Shown here: positions 28,201 through 36,961 of the stretch, in pieces
Position numbering within the stretch: position 1 is the first letter of the stretch
Layout: each line of letters opens with the position of its first letter
Source of the DNA: Dechloromonas denitrificans
GTDB taxonomy: Bacteria; Pseudomonadota; Gammaproteobacteria; Burkholderiales; Rhodocyclaceae
Assembly: GCF_020510685.1 (NCBI RefSeq)
Contig: NZ_CP075185.1
Location: 1,116,001-1,180,000 of the forward strand
DNA length: 64,000 nt
Direction: 5' to 3'
Program-made: the position numbers and the translations under genes
Notes under the pieces: generated by a model
What the model saw: only the letters and a program-made list of their open reading frames with translations
Databases searched by the model: none
What the model was told of the DNA's origin: nothing

Positions 28201-29127
28201 GGCTGGGTCGAGGGCAATTTCAAGCGCCTGATCGTCCGCCCGGCTGCCGAGGTCGCCGAAGGCAGCACGACGCTGATCAACTCCCTGCCGGGCATGAGTC
28301 TGGTCGTCGACGATTTCCGTATCGGCGAAAAGGCGCTCGGCAAGCTGGAACTCAAGGCACGCAACGACAAGGGCGCCTGGAATCTCGACCTGCTCAGCCT
28401 GCAGAACCCGGACGGTGCCCTGAAAGGCAAGGGGGTCTGGAACAATACCGGCAAGCATCAGACGCGGATGGATTTCGAATTGACGGCCAAGGATGTCGGC
28501 AAGCTCCTCGAACGTCTCGGCTACGTCGATGCGGTCCGCCGGGGGACAGCCAAACTGAGCGGCGACCTGCAGTGGAACGGTCCGCTGACCGGGATCGATT
28601 ATCCGTCGCTGACCGGTCAGATGACGGTCAATGCCGAAAAAGGCCAGTTCAACAAGCTGGAGCCGGGCGTCGGCAAGCTGCTCGGCCTGATCTCGCTGCA
28701 ATCCCTGCCGCGCCGGCTGACCCTGGATTTTCGCGATATTTTCAGCGACGGCCTGGCTTTTGACAGCATCGAGGGCAAGCTGGCGGTGAAAAAGGGCGTG
28801 ATGCGCACAAACGATCCCCTGCGCATCAAAGGACCGGCGGCGCAGATCGAGATCCAGGGCGAAACCGATCTGAAAGCGGAAACCCAGGACATGCAGGTCG
28901 TCGTCCGGCCGGAAATCGGCAATGCCGCGGCGATGGGCGCCGCGCTGGTCAATCCGGTGGTCGGCGCGGCAACGCTGCTGGCCAATGCCGTTCTGCAAAA
29001 TCCGCTGAGCCGGCTGTTCAGCTACCGCTATCATGTGACCGGCAGCTGGAGCGATCCGCAAGTCGACAAGGCGGGCGAATCGCCGCCGCAAGCAAAACCG
29101 AAGAATGAAGGGGAAAGCAAACCTTGA
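25237..29127 (+). CDS. yhdP: YhdP family AsmA-like protein, envelope lipid transport
   Basis: YhdP is a very long periplasm-spanning protein anchored in the inner membrane and implicated in phospholipid movement to the outer membrane. The 1296-residue product has one N-terminal span (GLFVAWLAFVVLVLALRYVV, about 41-60), a long beta-rich body of DUF3971/AsmA type, and the conserved C-terminal part with TAKLSGDLQWNG, GLISLQSLPRRLTLDF and NPVVGAATLLANAVLQNPL. The start is GTG at 25237 with no clear Shine-Dalgarno sequence; an ATG at 25342 would leave almost no cytoplasmic tail. The stop overlaps the nitrilase start (TTGA). Length and order match E. coli YhdP (1266 residues). Confidence 0.93.
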   Translation: MSNPQLRAELRSALYHRLHWLWPILAKPAVRRGVRMLGWGLFVAWLAFVVLVLALRYVVLPKVGDYLSEIEQAATRAVGQTVSIGRVEARWQGLNPDLVLDDVRILDRQGGLAFSLARVESVLSWQSLWRLRPTLSLLAFEGPVLQVRRDTSGRISVAGMAAEGESDPAFAEWVLEQRRIRIRNATIVWDDRLRQAPPLILEDLQFALDNSGSRHRFGLSAAPPDELAARIDIRGEVKGDLGDALDSLSGKVFVQLDYADLAGWRSWVDYPLRLPQGRGALRVWGDLEDGGGKLTADVALEELRIGLGSKLPELDLASLRGRLEGRYRPGVWAVVGRKLELLTQQGVRVAPTDFQVEWRRNPQTATVSGSASASFLDFSALASLAAYMPLDERSRELLQKHQPQGRISELRASWGLEGEALKRYSLKAGFAQLGILPGGYFPGANGLSGSIDLTEKGGELLLDAGPSGLSLPAVFPEPDIAFDSLKARTTWKTVGASVDIKLEKLDFAGPDAAGSARGTYRFTGDGPGEIDLVAHVDRADGRAVWRYMPHAVNADARAWIRRGIVAGRGYDGRLVLQGNLKDFPFRDGRGGKFIVTAKAADAKVDYAPGWPVIDNIAADMTFGVGMKIAASQGGIFGAKLSDVTVEIPDFESHEEMLLVRGLAQGPTSEFFRFIDHSPVADSIDRFTEGMKASGNGRLDLELDIPLRHALDTKVRGDYRFQNNQLQPLAGLPPLTQVNGRLSITENSVSAQDISGKVFGGPLKVQVRNVGDKVGVLASGTANMADVSSHFGWPLINHLTGRTGWKADISIRKRNADIVVESDLLGISSPLPEPLNKNATMPLPLRIERSAPDATREQYRITLGKVAQGLIIRQQGNWERGVFAVGEAEPRLPDKGLAVRVATPKIDADAWKNFLPEGAASPDGSASPGAANGGGLGLNVVTLKTPQLHLMGRDYSQVDVSLRPRDTGWQIGLNTREAVGDVFWRSSGEGWVEGNFKRLIVRPAAEVAEGSTTLINSLPGMSLVVDDFRIGEKALGKLELKARNDKGAWNLDLLSLQNPDGALKGKGVWNNTGKHQTRMDFELTAKDVGKLLERLGYVDAVRRGTAKLSGDLQWNGPLTGIDYPSLTGQMTVNAEKGQFNKLEPGVGKLLGLISLQSLPRRLTLDFRDIFSDGLAFDSIEGKLAVKKGVMRTNDPLRIKGPAAQIEIQGETDLKAETQDMQVVVRPEIGNAAAMGAALVNPVVGAATLLANAVLQNPLSRLFSYRYHVTGSWSDPQVDKAGESPPQAKPKNEGESKP

Positions 29128-29933
29128 GCAAACAGAATTGCCGGATTGCCGCATTGCAGATGGTCTCCGGGCCGCGTGTCGCCGATAACCTGGCGAGCGC
29201 CGGCCGGCTGGTCGACGAGGCGGTGGCGCAGGGCGCGCAACTGGTCGTCCTGCCCGAATATTTTCCGATCATCGGCGCGGCCGACGCCGACCGCGTCAAG
29301 GCGCGCGAGGATTTCGGCCACGGGCCGGTCCAGGACTGGCTGGCCGAAACCGCGGCACGGCACGGCATCTGGATTTTTGCCGGCTCCCTGCCGCTGGCCG
29401 CCTCGGTGCCGGATAAAATGCGCAATGCCAGTCTGGTGTACAACCCGGCCGGCGAATGCGTCGCGCGCTATGACAAAATTCATCTGTTTGGCTTCCGGAA
29501 AGGCCTTGAGGCTTACGACGAAGCGGCCTTCATCGAGCCCGGCTCGCAACCGGTCGCCGTCGATACGCCGTTCGGCCGCATTGCCCTGTCGATCTGCTAC
29601 GACCTGCGCTTCCCAGAGTTGTACCGGACCCTCGGGACGGTCGATCTGATCATGATGCCGGCCGCCTTCACCGATACCACCGGCCGCGCCCACTGGGAAA
29701 TTCTGCTGCGCGCCCGGGCCATCGAGAACCAATGCTACCTGCTGGCGGTCGGACAGGGAGGCAGGCATGAAAATGGTCGGCTGACCCACGGCAACAGCAT
29801 GATCGTCGACCCCTGGGGTGAAATCCTCGATCGCAAGATGAAAGGGCCGGGCGTCGTCATTGCCGATCTCGACCACGCCCGTATTGCCGAAATTCGCGAG
29901 AGCCTGCCGGCCCTTGCCCACCGAATTCTCTGA
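29124..29933 (+). CDS. Carbon-nitrogen hydrolase (nitrilase family, Nit1-like)
   Basis: The 269-residue enzyme has the catalytic triad of the nitrilase superfamily: Glu45 in LPEYFP, Lys118 in YDKIHLF and Cys158 in [11 protein letters not shown]. The overall pattern is that of Nit1/YbeM-type amidases, several of which hydrolyse deaminated glutathione; omega-amidase activity is another possibility. Translation starts at TTG 29124, which overlaps the yhdP stop. GAAGGGGAAAG upstream supports this start, and no ATG lies near. The set yhdP-nitrilase-tldD is a conserved order in betaproteobacteria and suggests one operon, without showing a shared function. Confidence 0.9.
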   Translation: MSKQNCRIAALQMVSGPRVADNLASAGRLVDEAVAQGAQLVVLPEYFPIIGAADADRVKAREDFGHGPVQDWLAETAARHGIWIFAGSLPLAASVPDKMRNASLVYNPAGECVARYDKIHLFGFRKGLEAYDEAAFIEPGSQPVAVDTPFGRIALSICYDLRFPELYRTLGTVDLIMMPAAFTDTTGRAHWEILLRARAIENQCYLLAVGQGGRHENGRLTHGNSMIVDPWGEILDRKMKGPGVVIADLDHARIAEIRESLPALAHRIL

Positions 29934-29943
29934 CGGAGTATCA

Positions 29944-31389
29944 ATGAATCCAAACAGTGCCCTGGCGCAAGCCGAATCCCTGCTGCTCGCCCCTTTTTCG
30001 CTGACCGAGGGCGATCTGTCGCGGACTTTCGGGCAGATCCTGAAGCACCAGGTCGATTACGCCGATCTCTATTTCCAGTATTCGCGTTCCGAAGCCTGGA
30101 GCCTGGACGAGGGGATCGTCAAGTCGGGCAGTTTCAATATCGACCAGGGCGTTGGCGTGCGGGCCATTTCCGGGGAAAAGACCGCTTTCGCCTACTCCGA
30201 CGACATCAGTTCGCGGGCTCTCGGCGATGCGGCCAATGCTGTCCGGGCGATTGCTTCGGTTGGCCAGAGCGGCACGCTGCCGGCCCTGAAACACGGCGCG
30301 GCCGGGCACCGCCTGTATGTGCCGAATGATCCGATCGCCTCGCTGCCGGCCGAAGCCAAGGTCAAGCTGCTCGAGCGTCTGGAAGGTTTCGCCCGCGCCC
30401 TCGATCCGCGCGTGATCCAGGTCATGGCCTCGCTGGCCGGCGAATACGAAGTGGTCATGGTGGCCGGTTCGGATGGCCGCATGGCGGCCGATATCCGGCC
30501 GCTGGTCCGTTGTTCGGTGTCGGTGGTGGTCGAGGAAAACGGCAAGCGCGAGCAGGGCGGGGCGGGCGGCGGCGGGCGTTTCGACTTCGCCTATTTCTCC
30601 GACGAAGTTCTCCAGCACTACGCGCAGGAAGCGGTCCATCAGGCGATCATCAATCTCCATGCCGAAGCGACGCCGGCCGGCCAGATGACGGTGGTGCTCG
30701 GCGCCGGCTGGCCGGGCATCCTGCTGCACGAAGCGGTTGGCCACGGCCTGGAGGGCGATTTCAATCGCAAGGGCAGTTCCGCCTTCTCTGGCCGGATCGG
30801 CCAGCGCGTTGCCGCCAAGGGCGTCACGGTGATTGACGACGGCACGATTGTCGACCGCCGCGGTTCCTTGAACATCGATGACGAAGGCAATCCGACGCAG
30901 CGGACCGTGCTGATCGAAGACGGCATCCTCAAGGGCTACCTGCAGGACAGCCTGAATGCCCGCCTGATGGGCGTCGCGCCGACCGGCAACGGGCGCCGCG
31001 AATCCTTTGCCCACCTGCCGCTGCCGCGCATGACCAACACCATGATGCTGGCCGGTCAGTACGATCCGCAGGAAATCATCCAGTCGGTGAAAAAAGGCAT
31101 CTACGCCGCCAACTTCGGCGGCGGCCAGGTCGATATCACCAGCGGCAAGTTCGTCTTCTCGATGAGCGAGGCCTATCTGATCGAAGACGGCAAGGTGACC
31201 CGGCCGATCAAGGGCGCGACGCTGATCGGCAACGGCCCGGACGTGCTGACCCGGGTGTCGATGATCGGCAACGACCTCAAACTCGATCCCGGCGTCGGTA
31301 CTTGCGGCAAGGAAGGCCAGAGCGTGCCGGTCGGCGTCGGCCAGCCAACCCTGCGTATCGATGGACTGACGGTGGGTGGAACGGCATAA
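29944..31389 (+). CDS. tldD: TldD, metalloprotease subunit
   Basis: TldD pairs with TldE (PmbA) to degrade or process unstructured peptides. The 481-residue product carries the Zn-binding HExxxH as [14 protein letters not shown] and the conserved C-terminal segment [17 protein letters not shown]. An N-terminal helical domain ([17 protein letters not shown] region) precedes it. The start at 29944 is preceded by GGAGTATCA; the frame is open further back into the nitrilase gene but has no signal. It lies 10 bases after the nitrilase. The tldE/pmbA partner is not in the window, as is usual. Confidence 0.96.
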   Translation: MNPNSALAQAESLLLAPFSLTEGDLSRTFGQILKHQVDYADLYFQYSRSEAWSLDEGIVKSGSFNIDQGVGVRAISGEKTAFAYSDDISSRALGDAANAVRAIASVGQSGTLPALKHGAAGHRLYVPNDPIASLPAEAKVKLLERLEGFARALDPRVIQVMASLAGEYEVVMVAGSDGRMAADIRPLVRCSVSVVVEENGKREQGGAGGGGRFDFAYFSDEVLQHYAQEAVHQAIINLHAEATPAGQMTVVLGAGWPGILLHEAVGHGLEGDFNRKGSSAFSGRIGQRVAAKGVTVIDDGTIVDRRGSLNIDDEGNPTQRTVLIEDGILKGYLQDSLNARLMGVAPTGNGRRESFAHLPLPRMTNTMMLAGQYDPQEIIQSVKKGIYAANFGGGQVDITSGKFVFSMSEAYLIEDGKVTRPIKGATLIGNGPDVLTRVSMIGNDLKLDPGVGTCGKEGQSVPVGVGQPTLRIDGLTVGGTA

Positions 31390-31417
31390 TGTCACCACAA
31401 CTTGAAGGGGGATTGTG

Positions 31418-32041
31418 ATGCGTGGATTGTTCTTGCTGCTTGGCCTGCTGGCGTCTACGTCGGTTTTCGCGGAGTCACCGGCGGCGTTGCAGGAGCGGCT
31501 CAAAGTCATCGGGTCCGATCCGGTGGCATTGCGGGCAGCAATCGACTCCGGCAAGAAGGTCTCCTTCTTCTGCGCCAACTGCCACGGCGAAGACGGCATC
31601 AGCAAGACGCCCGAAGTGCCCAATCTGGCCGGCCAGAACCCGGCCTATCTGCTCGAGCAGATTCGCAAGTTTGGCGCCGGCGAGCGCAAGGACCCGTTCA
31701 TGCAGGGCCTGATCAAGGTGCTCAAGGATGAAGAGCGGGTGCAGATCGCCACCTACTACGCCAGTACCACCGTTCCGCCGTCGCGTGCCGACGCGGCGCA
31801 GGCGGCGCGCGGCAAGGAGCTGTTCGCCAAGCTGTGCGTCCGCTGCCACGGCGAGCAGGCGCGCGGCAACGAACTCTACCCGCGCCTGGCCGGACAGAAA
31901 CTGCCCTACCTGCAAACCTCGATTACCCGCTATCGCGATGGCACGGGGATCCGCAACAACCAGTTGATGAGCATCGCCACCGCGACGCTGAAGAACGAAG
32001 ACATCCTCGCCGTGGCCAATTACCTGACGCAACTGCGCTGA
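31418..32041 (+). CDS. Diheme cytochrome c (c4 type), periplasmic
   Basis: The 207-residue product has a signal peptide (MRGLFLLLGLLASTSVFA) and two class I cytochrome c domains with heme motifs CANCH (52-56) and CVRCH (140-144). Met95 and Met184 are the likely axial ligands. Two similar halves of about 85 residues are typical of cytochrome c4, which carries electrons between the bc1 complex and terminal oxidases or reductases. ATG at 31418 is chosen over the adjacent GTG at 31415 because of its spacing to the upstream AAGGGGGA. It follows tldD by 28 bases. Quinol-derived electrons, for example from sulfide oxidation, could pass through it; that link is inference. Confidence 0.92.
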   Translation: MRGLFLLLGLLASTSVFAESPAALQERLKVIGSDPVALRAAIDSGKKVSFFCANCHGEDGISKTPEVPNLAGQNPAYLLEQIRKFGAGERKDPFMQGLIKVLKDEERVQIATYYASTTVPPSRADAAQAARGKELFAKLCVRCHGEQARGNELYPRLAGQKLPYLQTSITRYRDGTGIRNNQLMSIATATLKNEDILAVANYLTQLR

Positions 32042-32047
32042 TCGACG

Positions 32048-32067
32048 ATCTGACCGGCCGGTCAGAT
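32048..32067. promoter_or_regulatory. Perfect 20-bp palindrome between the cytochrome and PilJ-like genes
   Basis: ATCTGACCGGCCGGTCAGAT is a perfect palindrome that starts six bases after the cytochrome c stop. It has no loop and no following T run, so it is a poor terminator. Its core TGACCGNNCGGTCA resembles operators of TetR-family repressors. It lies only two bases before the FNR-like box of the next gene, where a bound repressor could compete with the activator. Confidence 0.5.
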
Positions 32068-32069
32068 TG

Positions 32070-32083
32070 TTGATGCACATCAT
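32070..32083 (+). promoter_or_regulatory. FNR/Dnr-like box upstream of the PilJ-domain gene
   Basis: TTGAT GCAC ATCAT matches nine of the ten fixed bases of the FNR/CRP-type anaerobic consensus (TTGAT-N4-ATCAA). The box centre is about 30 bases before TATCCT (32107-32112), a possible -10, which places the site near -41 in class II activator position. The leader to the TTG start at 32146 would be about 28 bases. Confidence 0.5.
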
Positions 32084-32145
32084 GGTGGTGGGGTTTACCC
32101 GACGGCTATCCTCCGGGCTTGCAAAAAGCCATAGGCGGAGGCAAA

Positions 32146-32928
32146 TTGAAGGCCGTTCTCAGTGTTCTGCTCGTATTTTTCCTGGGTATAGTCGCTAACG
32201 ACGCGCTGGCCCAGATCAGCGACATCAATTCGGCCATCAACAAGGCCGGGCGACAGCGAATGCTGTCGCAGCGCATGGCCAAGGCCTATTTTCAGATCGG
32301 CCAACAGATCGAGGTGGAGCGCAGCAAGCGCGTCATGGATGCGTCGATTGCCGCCTTCGACCGCCAGCTGGTCGAGTTGAAGAATTACGCGCCGACGCCG
32401 GAAATCAAGGATACCTACCTGAAGCTGGAAAAGTCATGGCTGGCTTACAAGGATCTGCTGCTCGGTGCCGCTCCCTCGCCGCAAAATGGCCGCAAGGTGC
32501 TGGCGATTTCCGAGGAGGTGCTGGCGCTGGCCCAGCAGGGAACCGTTCAACTGGAAAAGCGTTCCGGCTCGCTGGCCGGTCAACTGGTCAACGTTTCGGG
32601 ACGCCAGCGCATGCTGTCGCAACGCATCGCCAAGTTCTATCAGGCGGGAGCCTGGGGCGTGGCGGACGACAAGAGTGCCGCCAACCTGGACAAAGCGCGC
32701 AAGGAATTTACCGAGGCCCAGCAGGATCTGCTGGCTTCCCAGGCCAATACCGCCCAGATCAAGGATGCGCTGGACCTGGTCAAGCAGCAGTGGTTCTTCT
32801 TTGACAGTGCGCTGGGCCAAAGGACGCTGGCCGACAAGCGCGCGCAAACGGCGGTCGCGACAACCAGCGAACGCATTCTGGAAGAGATGGAAGGCGTTGT
32901 CGGACTCTACGAAAAGCTGTCAAAGTAA
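32146..32928 (+). CDS. Periplasmic protein with two PilJ-type sensor domains, no transducer module
   Basis: The 260-residue product has an N-terminal signal (MKAVLSVLLVFFLGIVANDA, cleavage near LAQ) and then two PilJ N-terminal-type helical domains. These are marked by the repeated AGRQRMLSQRMAKAYF near residue 33 and SGRQRMLSQRIAKFY near residue 149. In chemoreceptors such as PilJ and in NarX-like sensors, this helix bundle faces the periplasm and binds small ligands. Here no HAMP, kinase or methyl-accepting part follows, so it must act as a free binding protein or partner. TTG at 32146 is preferred over TTG at 32119 because GGAGG lies just upstream and the signal peptide then begins correctly. 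Confidence 0.8.
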   Translation: MKAVLSVLLVFFLGIVANDALAQISDINSAINKAGRQRMLSQRMAKAYFQIGQQIEVERSKRVMDASIAAFDRQLVELKNYAPTPEIKDTYLKLEKSWLAYKDLLLGAAPSPQNGRKVLAISEEVLALAQQGTVQLEKRSGSLAGQLVNVSGRQRMLSQRIAKFYQAGAWGVADDKSAANLDKARKEFTEAQQDLLASQANTAQIKDALDLVKQQWFFFDSALGQRTLADKRAQTAVATTSERILEEMEGVVGLYEKLSK

Positions 32929-33035
32929 GCGGCACAGCCTGAGGCATCGCGCTTTGCCCGGCCGCGCAAGAGCGAAATCTTCGCTGGCCATCCGGTAGAA
33001 TGCTTGCCTTTCTCCAATCTTGAATGGGGCTGGCC

Positions 33036-34115
33036 ATGACGCCGCAAAGTAAACCGAATACCGACGACATTCGTATCAGGGAAATCAAGGAACTGGTGCC
33101 GCCGGCCCACGTCTTCCGCGAATATCCGGTATCCAATCGGGCGGCGCAAACCACCTACACCGCGCGCCAGGCCATCCACCGCATCCTGCACGGCGCCGAC
33201 GACCGTCTGCTGGTGGTGATCGGCCCCTGCTCGATCCACGATTACGACTTGGCCATCGACTACGCCAGGAAGCTGGCCAAGGAAGCGGAAAAATACGCCG
33301 ACGACCTGGTCGTCGTGATGCGCGTCTATTTCGAAAAGCCGCGCACTACGGTCGGCTGGAAGGGGTTGATCAACGATCCGCGCCTCGACAACACCTTCCG
33401 CATCAACGAAGGCATTCGCCTGGCTCGCCGCATCCTGCTCGAAATCAACGAACTCGACCTGCCTTGTGCCACCGAGTTCCTCGACACCATCACGCCGCAA
33501 TACACCGCCGACCTGATCGCCTGGGGCGCCATCGGCGCCCGCACCACCGAATCGCAGGTGCATCGCGAACTGGCTTCCGGCTTGTCCTGCCCGGTCGGTT
33601 TCAAGAACGGCACCGACGGCAACATGCGCATCGCCGTCGACGCCATCCGCTCGGCCAATTCGCCGCACCATTTCCTGTCGGTGACCAAGACCGGCCATAC
33701 CGCCATCGTCTCGACGCTGGGCAACGAGGATTGCCACGTCATCCTGCGCGGCGGCAAGGAGCCGAATTTCGATCCGGCCAGCGTCGACGCCGCCTGCACC
33801 GAAATCGCCAAGGCCGGCCTTGCCGCCCGACTGATGATCGACTTCTCGCATGGCAACAGCCGCAAGCAATTCAAGCTGCAGATGGAGGTTAGCGACAGTG
33901 TCGCTGCCCAACTGGCGGCCGGTGAAGAGCGCATCGTCGGGGTGATGGTCGAATCGCACCTGGTCGAAGGCCGCCAGGATCTGGCGCCGGAAAAGGAACT
34001 GACCTACGGCCAGAGCATCACCGACGCCTGCATCAACTGGGACGACAGCGTGAAGGTTCTCGAGCAACTGGCCGCCGCCGTGCGCGCCCGGCGGCTGGCC
34101 GAAGCGGCCGAGTAA
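33036..34115 (+). CDS. aroG: 3-deoxy-7-phosphoheptulonate synthase, class I (AroFGH type)
   Basis: DAHP synthase joins phosphoenolpyruvate and erythrose 4-phosphate to start the shikimate pathway. The 359-residue product has VVIGPCSIHD (metal-binding Cys), VMRVYFEKPRTTVGWKGLIND, GAIGARTTESQVHRELASG, GFKNGTDGN and MIDFSHGNS, all diagnostic of the AroFGH class. The feedback specificity (Phe, Tyr or Trp) cannot be told safely. ATG at 33036 follows TGGGGC at proper spacing; ATG at 33024 is in frame but lacks a ribosome-binding site. TAGAAT at 32996-33001 is a candidate -10. A strong terminator follows. Confidence 0.95.
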   Translation: MTPQSKPNTDDIRIREIKELVPPAHVFREYPVSNRAAQTTYTARQAIHRILHGADDRLLVVIGPCSIHDYDLAIDYARKLAKEAEKYADDLVVVMRVYFEKPRTTVGWKGLINDPRLDNTFRINEGIRLARRILLEINELDLPCATEFLDTITPQYTADLIAWGAIGARTTESQVHRELASGLSCPVGFKNGTDGNMRIAVDAIRSANSPHHFLSVTKTGHTAIVSTLGNEDCHVILRGGKEPNFDPASVDAACTEIAKAGLAARLMIDFSHGNSRKQFKLQMEVSDSVAAQLAAGEERIVGVMVESHLVEGRQDLAPEKELTYGQSITDACINWDDSVKVLEQLAAAVRARRLAEAAE

Positions 34116-34151
34116 GCTGGCCCGGCTCACCGCGTCAGCGGCCCGAACCAC

Positions 34152-34177
34152 GGGGAGGCAGATTGCCTCCCCTTTTT
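34152..34177 (+). terminator. Rho-independent terminator after aroG
   Basis: GGGGAGGCA (34152-34160) pairs perfectly with TGCCTCCCC (34164-34172) around a three-base loop, followed by TTTTTC. It is a strong stem with a U-tract and separates aroG from the P-type ATPase gene. Confidence 0.95.
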
Positions 34178-34298
34178 CATTGTGGCCTCCTCCCGTCCGG
34201 GATTGCTGCAATTACTGCCCAACAGGCGATTTAGTTAATTCAAATTGGCTTTTTTTGGGCTAGCCTGAACAGGTGATGAAAACGACCTGGTCCGGCCA

Positions 34299-36953
34299 AT
34301 GCACATCGCCAATATTTCCGTTCCGGATGCCCTGAACAGCCTGCGCAGTTCGAGCGATGGCTTGAGCTCGGTCGAGGCGCAAAGACGCCTGCGCGAGTAC
34401 GGTGCCAACACCATCGCCGAAGTGCGGCGGGCGCCGCTGTGGCGGCAGTTTCTCAAGGAGTTTTCGCATTTCTTTGCGCTGATCCTGTGGGTGGCTGCCG
34501 GCCTGGCCTTCTTCGCCGAATCGCAAAGCCCGGATGAAGGCATGTGGCAACTGGGCGCAGCCATCGTTGCGGTGATCCTGATCAATGGCAGTTTTTCCTT
34601 CTGGCAGGAATACCGGGCCGAACAGGCGATTGCCGCGCTGCGCAAGCTGCTGCCGCCGTCGGCCAAGGTCATGCGCGATGGCCAGTTGTTCACCTTGCCG
34701 GCCGCTTCCCTGGTGCCCGGCGATATCGTGCTGCTCGAAGAGGGGGACAACGTCCCGGCCGACTGTCGCCTGATTGCCGGGAGCGACGTCCGGGTCAATA
34801 CTTCGACCATCACCGGCGAGTCGCAGCCCAAGGCGCGCACGCCGGAAAGTGTCGGCGGGGACGTGCCGTTCGATGCGAAAAATCTGCTGCTCGCCGGCAC
34901 CTCGCTGATCTCCGGGCAGGGGCGGGCCCTGGTCTTTGCTACCGGCATGCACAGCGAGTTCGGCAAGATCGCCCACCTGACGCAGACGGCGACCAAATCG
35001 GTGTCGCATCTGCAACTGGAGATTGCCCGCCTGTCCAAACTGGTGGCCATCTTCGCCACCACGCTCGGCCTGGTGTTCTTCGCCATTGGCACGGTGATCG
35101 GCTTGCCGTTCTGGACCAATCTGATGTTCGCCATCGGCATCATCGTCGCCAACGTGCCGGAAGGTCTGTTGCCGACCGTCACCTTGTCGCTGGCCATGGC
35201 GACCCAGCGCATGGCCCGGCGCAACGCCCTGGTCCGCCACCTGCCGGCGGTCGAAACGCTGGGGGCGACCACTGTCATCTGCAGCGACAAGACCGGCACG
35301 CTGACCGAGAACCGGATGAGCGTCCGCCAGGTTTTTGTCGACGGTGCCTTGCTGCCGGGCGAGCATCCGGCGGCGCTGTCCGGAGCCGGGCATCTGCTCA
35401 GCAATATCCACCATTGCCACAATCTCAAGCGCAGCCAGGCGGCGGGCTGCGAAGTCTGGCTGGGCGACCCGATGGAAGTGGCGCTCCGCAGCTATGCCGA
35501 ACAGGCCGGGGTTGGTGGCGACACGCCGATCCTCGGGCAGCTGCCTTTCGACAGCGACCGGCGGCGGATGTCGGTTATCGTCGAGCAGGCCGGCGAGCGC
35601 TGGCTGTACTGCAAGGGCGCGCCGGAAGTGGTGTTGCAGCTCTGTGCGACGCGACAGGACGGTGGCCGCGAAATGGCGCTGGACGATCCTGCCCGGCAAG
35701 GCATCCTCAAGGCGCAGGAGGCGATGGCCGACCAGGGCCTGCGAGTCCTCGCCTTTGCCTGGCGCCGGCTGGCCAAGGCCGAGCCGCTGGTCGAACAGGG
35801 GCTGGTCTTTTCCGGCTTGATCGGCTTGCATGATCCGCCCCGGCCGGAAGTGCCGGAAGCCATCGCCCGCTGCCATTCGGCCGGGATCAAGGTGATCATG
35901 GTGACCGGCGACCATCCGCATACGGCCCTCGCCATCGCCCGGGAAATCGGCCTGGTGCGGGGGCCGCAGCCGCAGACGGTCCTCGGTGAAAGCTTGCGCA
36001 AGATGACGCCGGCGCAACTGCAGATCGCCCTCGACAGCCCGGAAATCATCTTTGCCCGCGTTACCGCGGAACAGAAGATGCTGGTCGTCAATGCGCTGAA
36101 GAACAAGGGCGAAATCGTCGCCGTCACCGGCGATGGCGTCAATGATGCGCCGGCCCTGAAGGCCGCCCATATCGGCATCGCCATGGGTGTTTCCGGGACC
36201 GATGTGGCCAAGGCGGCGGCCGACATGATCCTGCTCGACGACAATTTCGCCAGTATCGTCAATGCCGTCGAGGAGGGCCGGGCGGTTTTCGAGAACATCC
36301 GGAAATTCCTGACCTACATCCTGACCTCGAACATTCCCGAGCTGATGCCCTATCTGGCCTACATGCTGTTCCGGATTCCGCTGCCGCTGACCATCATCCA
36401 GATTCTCGCCGTCGATCTCGGGACCGACATGCTGCCGGCCCTGGCGCTCGGCGCCGAACGGCCGGACCCCAAGCTGATGCAGCAGCCGCCGCGGCCGGCC
36501 GAAGAGCGCCTGCTGTCATGGTCCTTGCTGGCCCGCGCCTATCTCTGGCTGGGCATGCTGGAAGCCGGCGTGGCGCTGACCGTGTTCTTCGGTGTGCTGC
36601 AACTCGGCGGCTGGCAATACGGAGTCTCGCTCGCCACGCTGGATCCGCTCTATCTGCAGGCGACCACAGCCTGTCTGGCGGCCATCGTCGTCGCGCAGAT
36701 GGTCAATGTCTTTGTCTGCCGGCATCCGCGGGAAGCCGCCGCGAGTTTCTCGCTGCGCCAGAATCCGTTGTTGCTGCTTGGCGTGGCGGTCGAACTGGGT
36801 TTGATCCTGCTCATCGTCTATAGCCCGCCGGGCCATGCACTGTTCGCGACGCAGGCCTTCGAGCCGCAGGTTTGGCTATGGATCGTCCTGCTCGCCCTCG
36901 GCCTTGGCTTGCTCGAAGAAGGCCGCAAATACCTGGTGCGGCGCCGCGGCTGA
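34299..36953 (+). CDS. P-type cation ATPase, type II, Na,K-ATPase alpha-like
   Basis: The 884-residue protein has the N-terminal cation-ATPase domain, the actuator TGES loop (TITGESQPKA), the phosphorylation site Asp330 in ICSDKTGTLTENRMSV, and the hinge VTGDGVNDAPALK. The transport helices resemble animal Na,K-ATPase rather than SERCA: NVPEGLLPTVTLSLAMATQR begins at residue 285, and LTSNIPELMPYLAYM and DLGTDMLPALALGAERPDP come later. The two Asp of DLGTD that help bind K+ in Na,K-ATPase are kept. It would export Na+ or Ca2+, perhaps in exchange for K+ or H+. It stands alone, with no beta-like subunit. No Shine-Dalgarno sequence is evident at ATG 34299. Confidence 0.9.
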   Translation: MHIANISVPDALNSLRSSSDGLSSVEAQRRLREYGANTIAEVRRAPLWRQFLKEFSHFFALILWVAAGLAFFAESQSPDEGMWQLGAAIVAVILINGSFSFWQEYRAEQAIAALRKLLPPSAKVMRDGQLFTLPAASLVPGDIVLLEEGDNVPADCRLIAGSDVRVNTSTITGESQPKARTPESVGGDVPFDAKNLLLAGTSLISGQGRALVFATGMHSEFGKIAHLTQTATKSVSHLQLEIARLSKLVAIFATTLGLVFFAIGTVIGLPFWTNLMFAIGIIVANVPEGLLPTVTLSLAMATQRMARRNALVRHLPAVETLGATTVICSDKTGTLTENRMSVRQVFVDGALLPGEHPAALSGAGHLLSNIHHCHNLKRSQAAGCEVWLGDPMEVALRSYAEQAGVGGDTPILGQLPFDSDRRRMSVIVEQAGERWLYCKGAPEVVLQLCATRQDGGREMALDDPARQGILKAQEAMADQGLRVLAFAWRRLAKAEPLVEQGLVFSGLIGLHDPPRPEVPEAIARCHSAGIKVIMVTGDHPHTALAIAREIGLVRGPQPQTVLGESLRKMTPAQLQIALDSPEIIFARVTAEQKMLVVNALKNKGEIVAVTGDGVNDAPALKAAHIGIAMGVSGTDVAKAAADMILLDDNFASIVNAVEEGRAVFENIRKFLTYILTSNIPELMPYLAYMLFRIPLPLTIIQILAVDLGTDMLPALALGAERPDPKLMQQPPRPAEERLLSWSLLARAYLWLGMLEAGVALTVFFGVLQLGGWQYGVSLATLDPLYLQATTACLAAIVVAQMVNVFVCRHPREAAASFSLRQNPLLLLGVAVELGLILLIVYSPPGHALFATQAFEPQVWLWIVLLALGLGLLEEGRKYLVRRRG

Positions 36954-36961
36954 GCCCCTGC

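Noticed and set aside
25231..29154. A 1307-codon open frame antisense to yhdP
   Set aside because: Same composition bias as other shadows, no start signal, and yhdP on the other strand has family motifs throughout.
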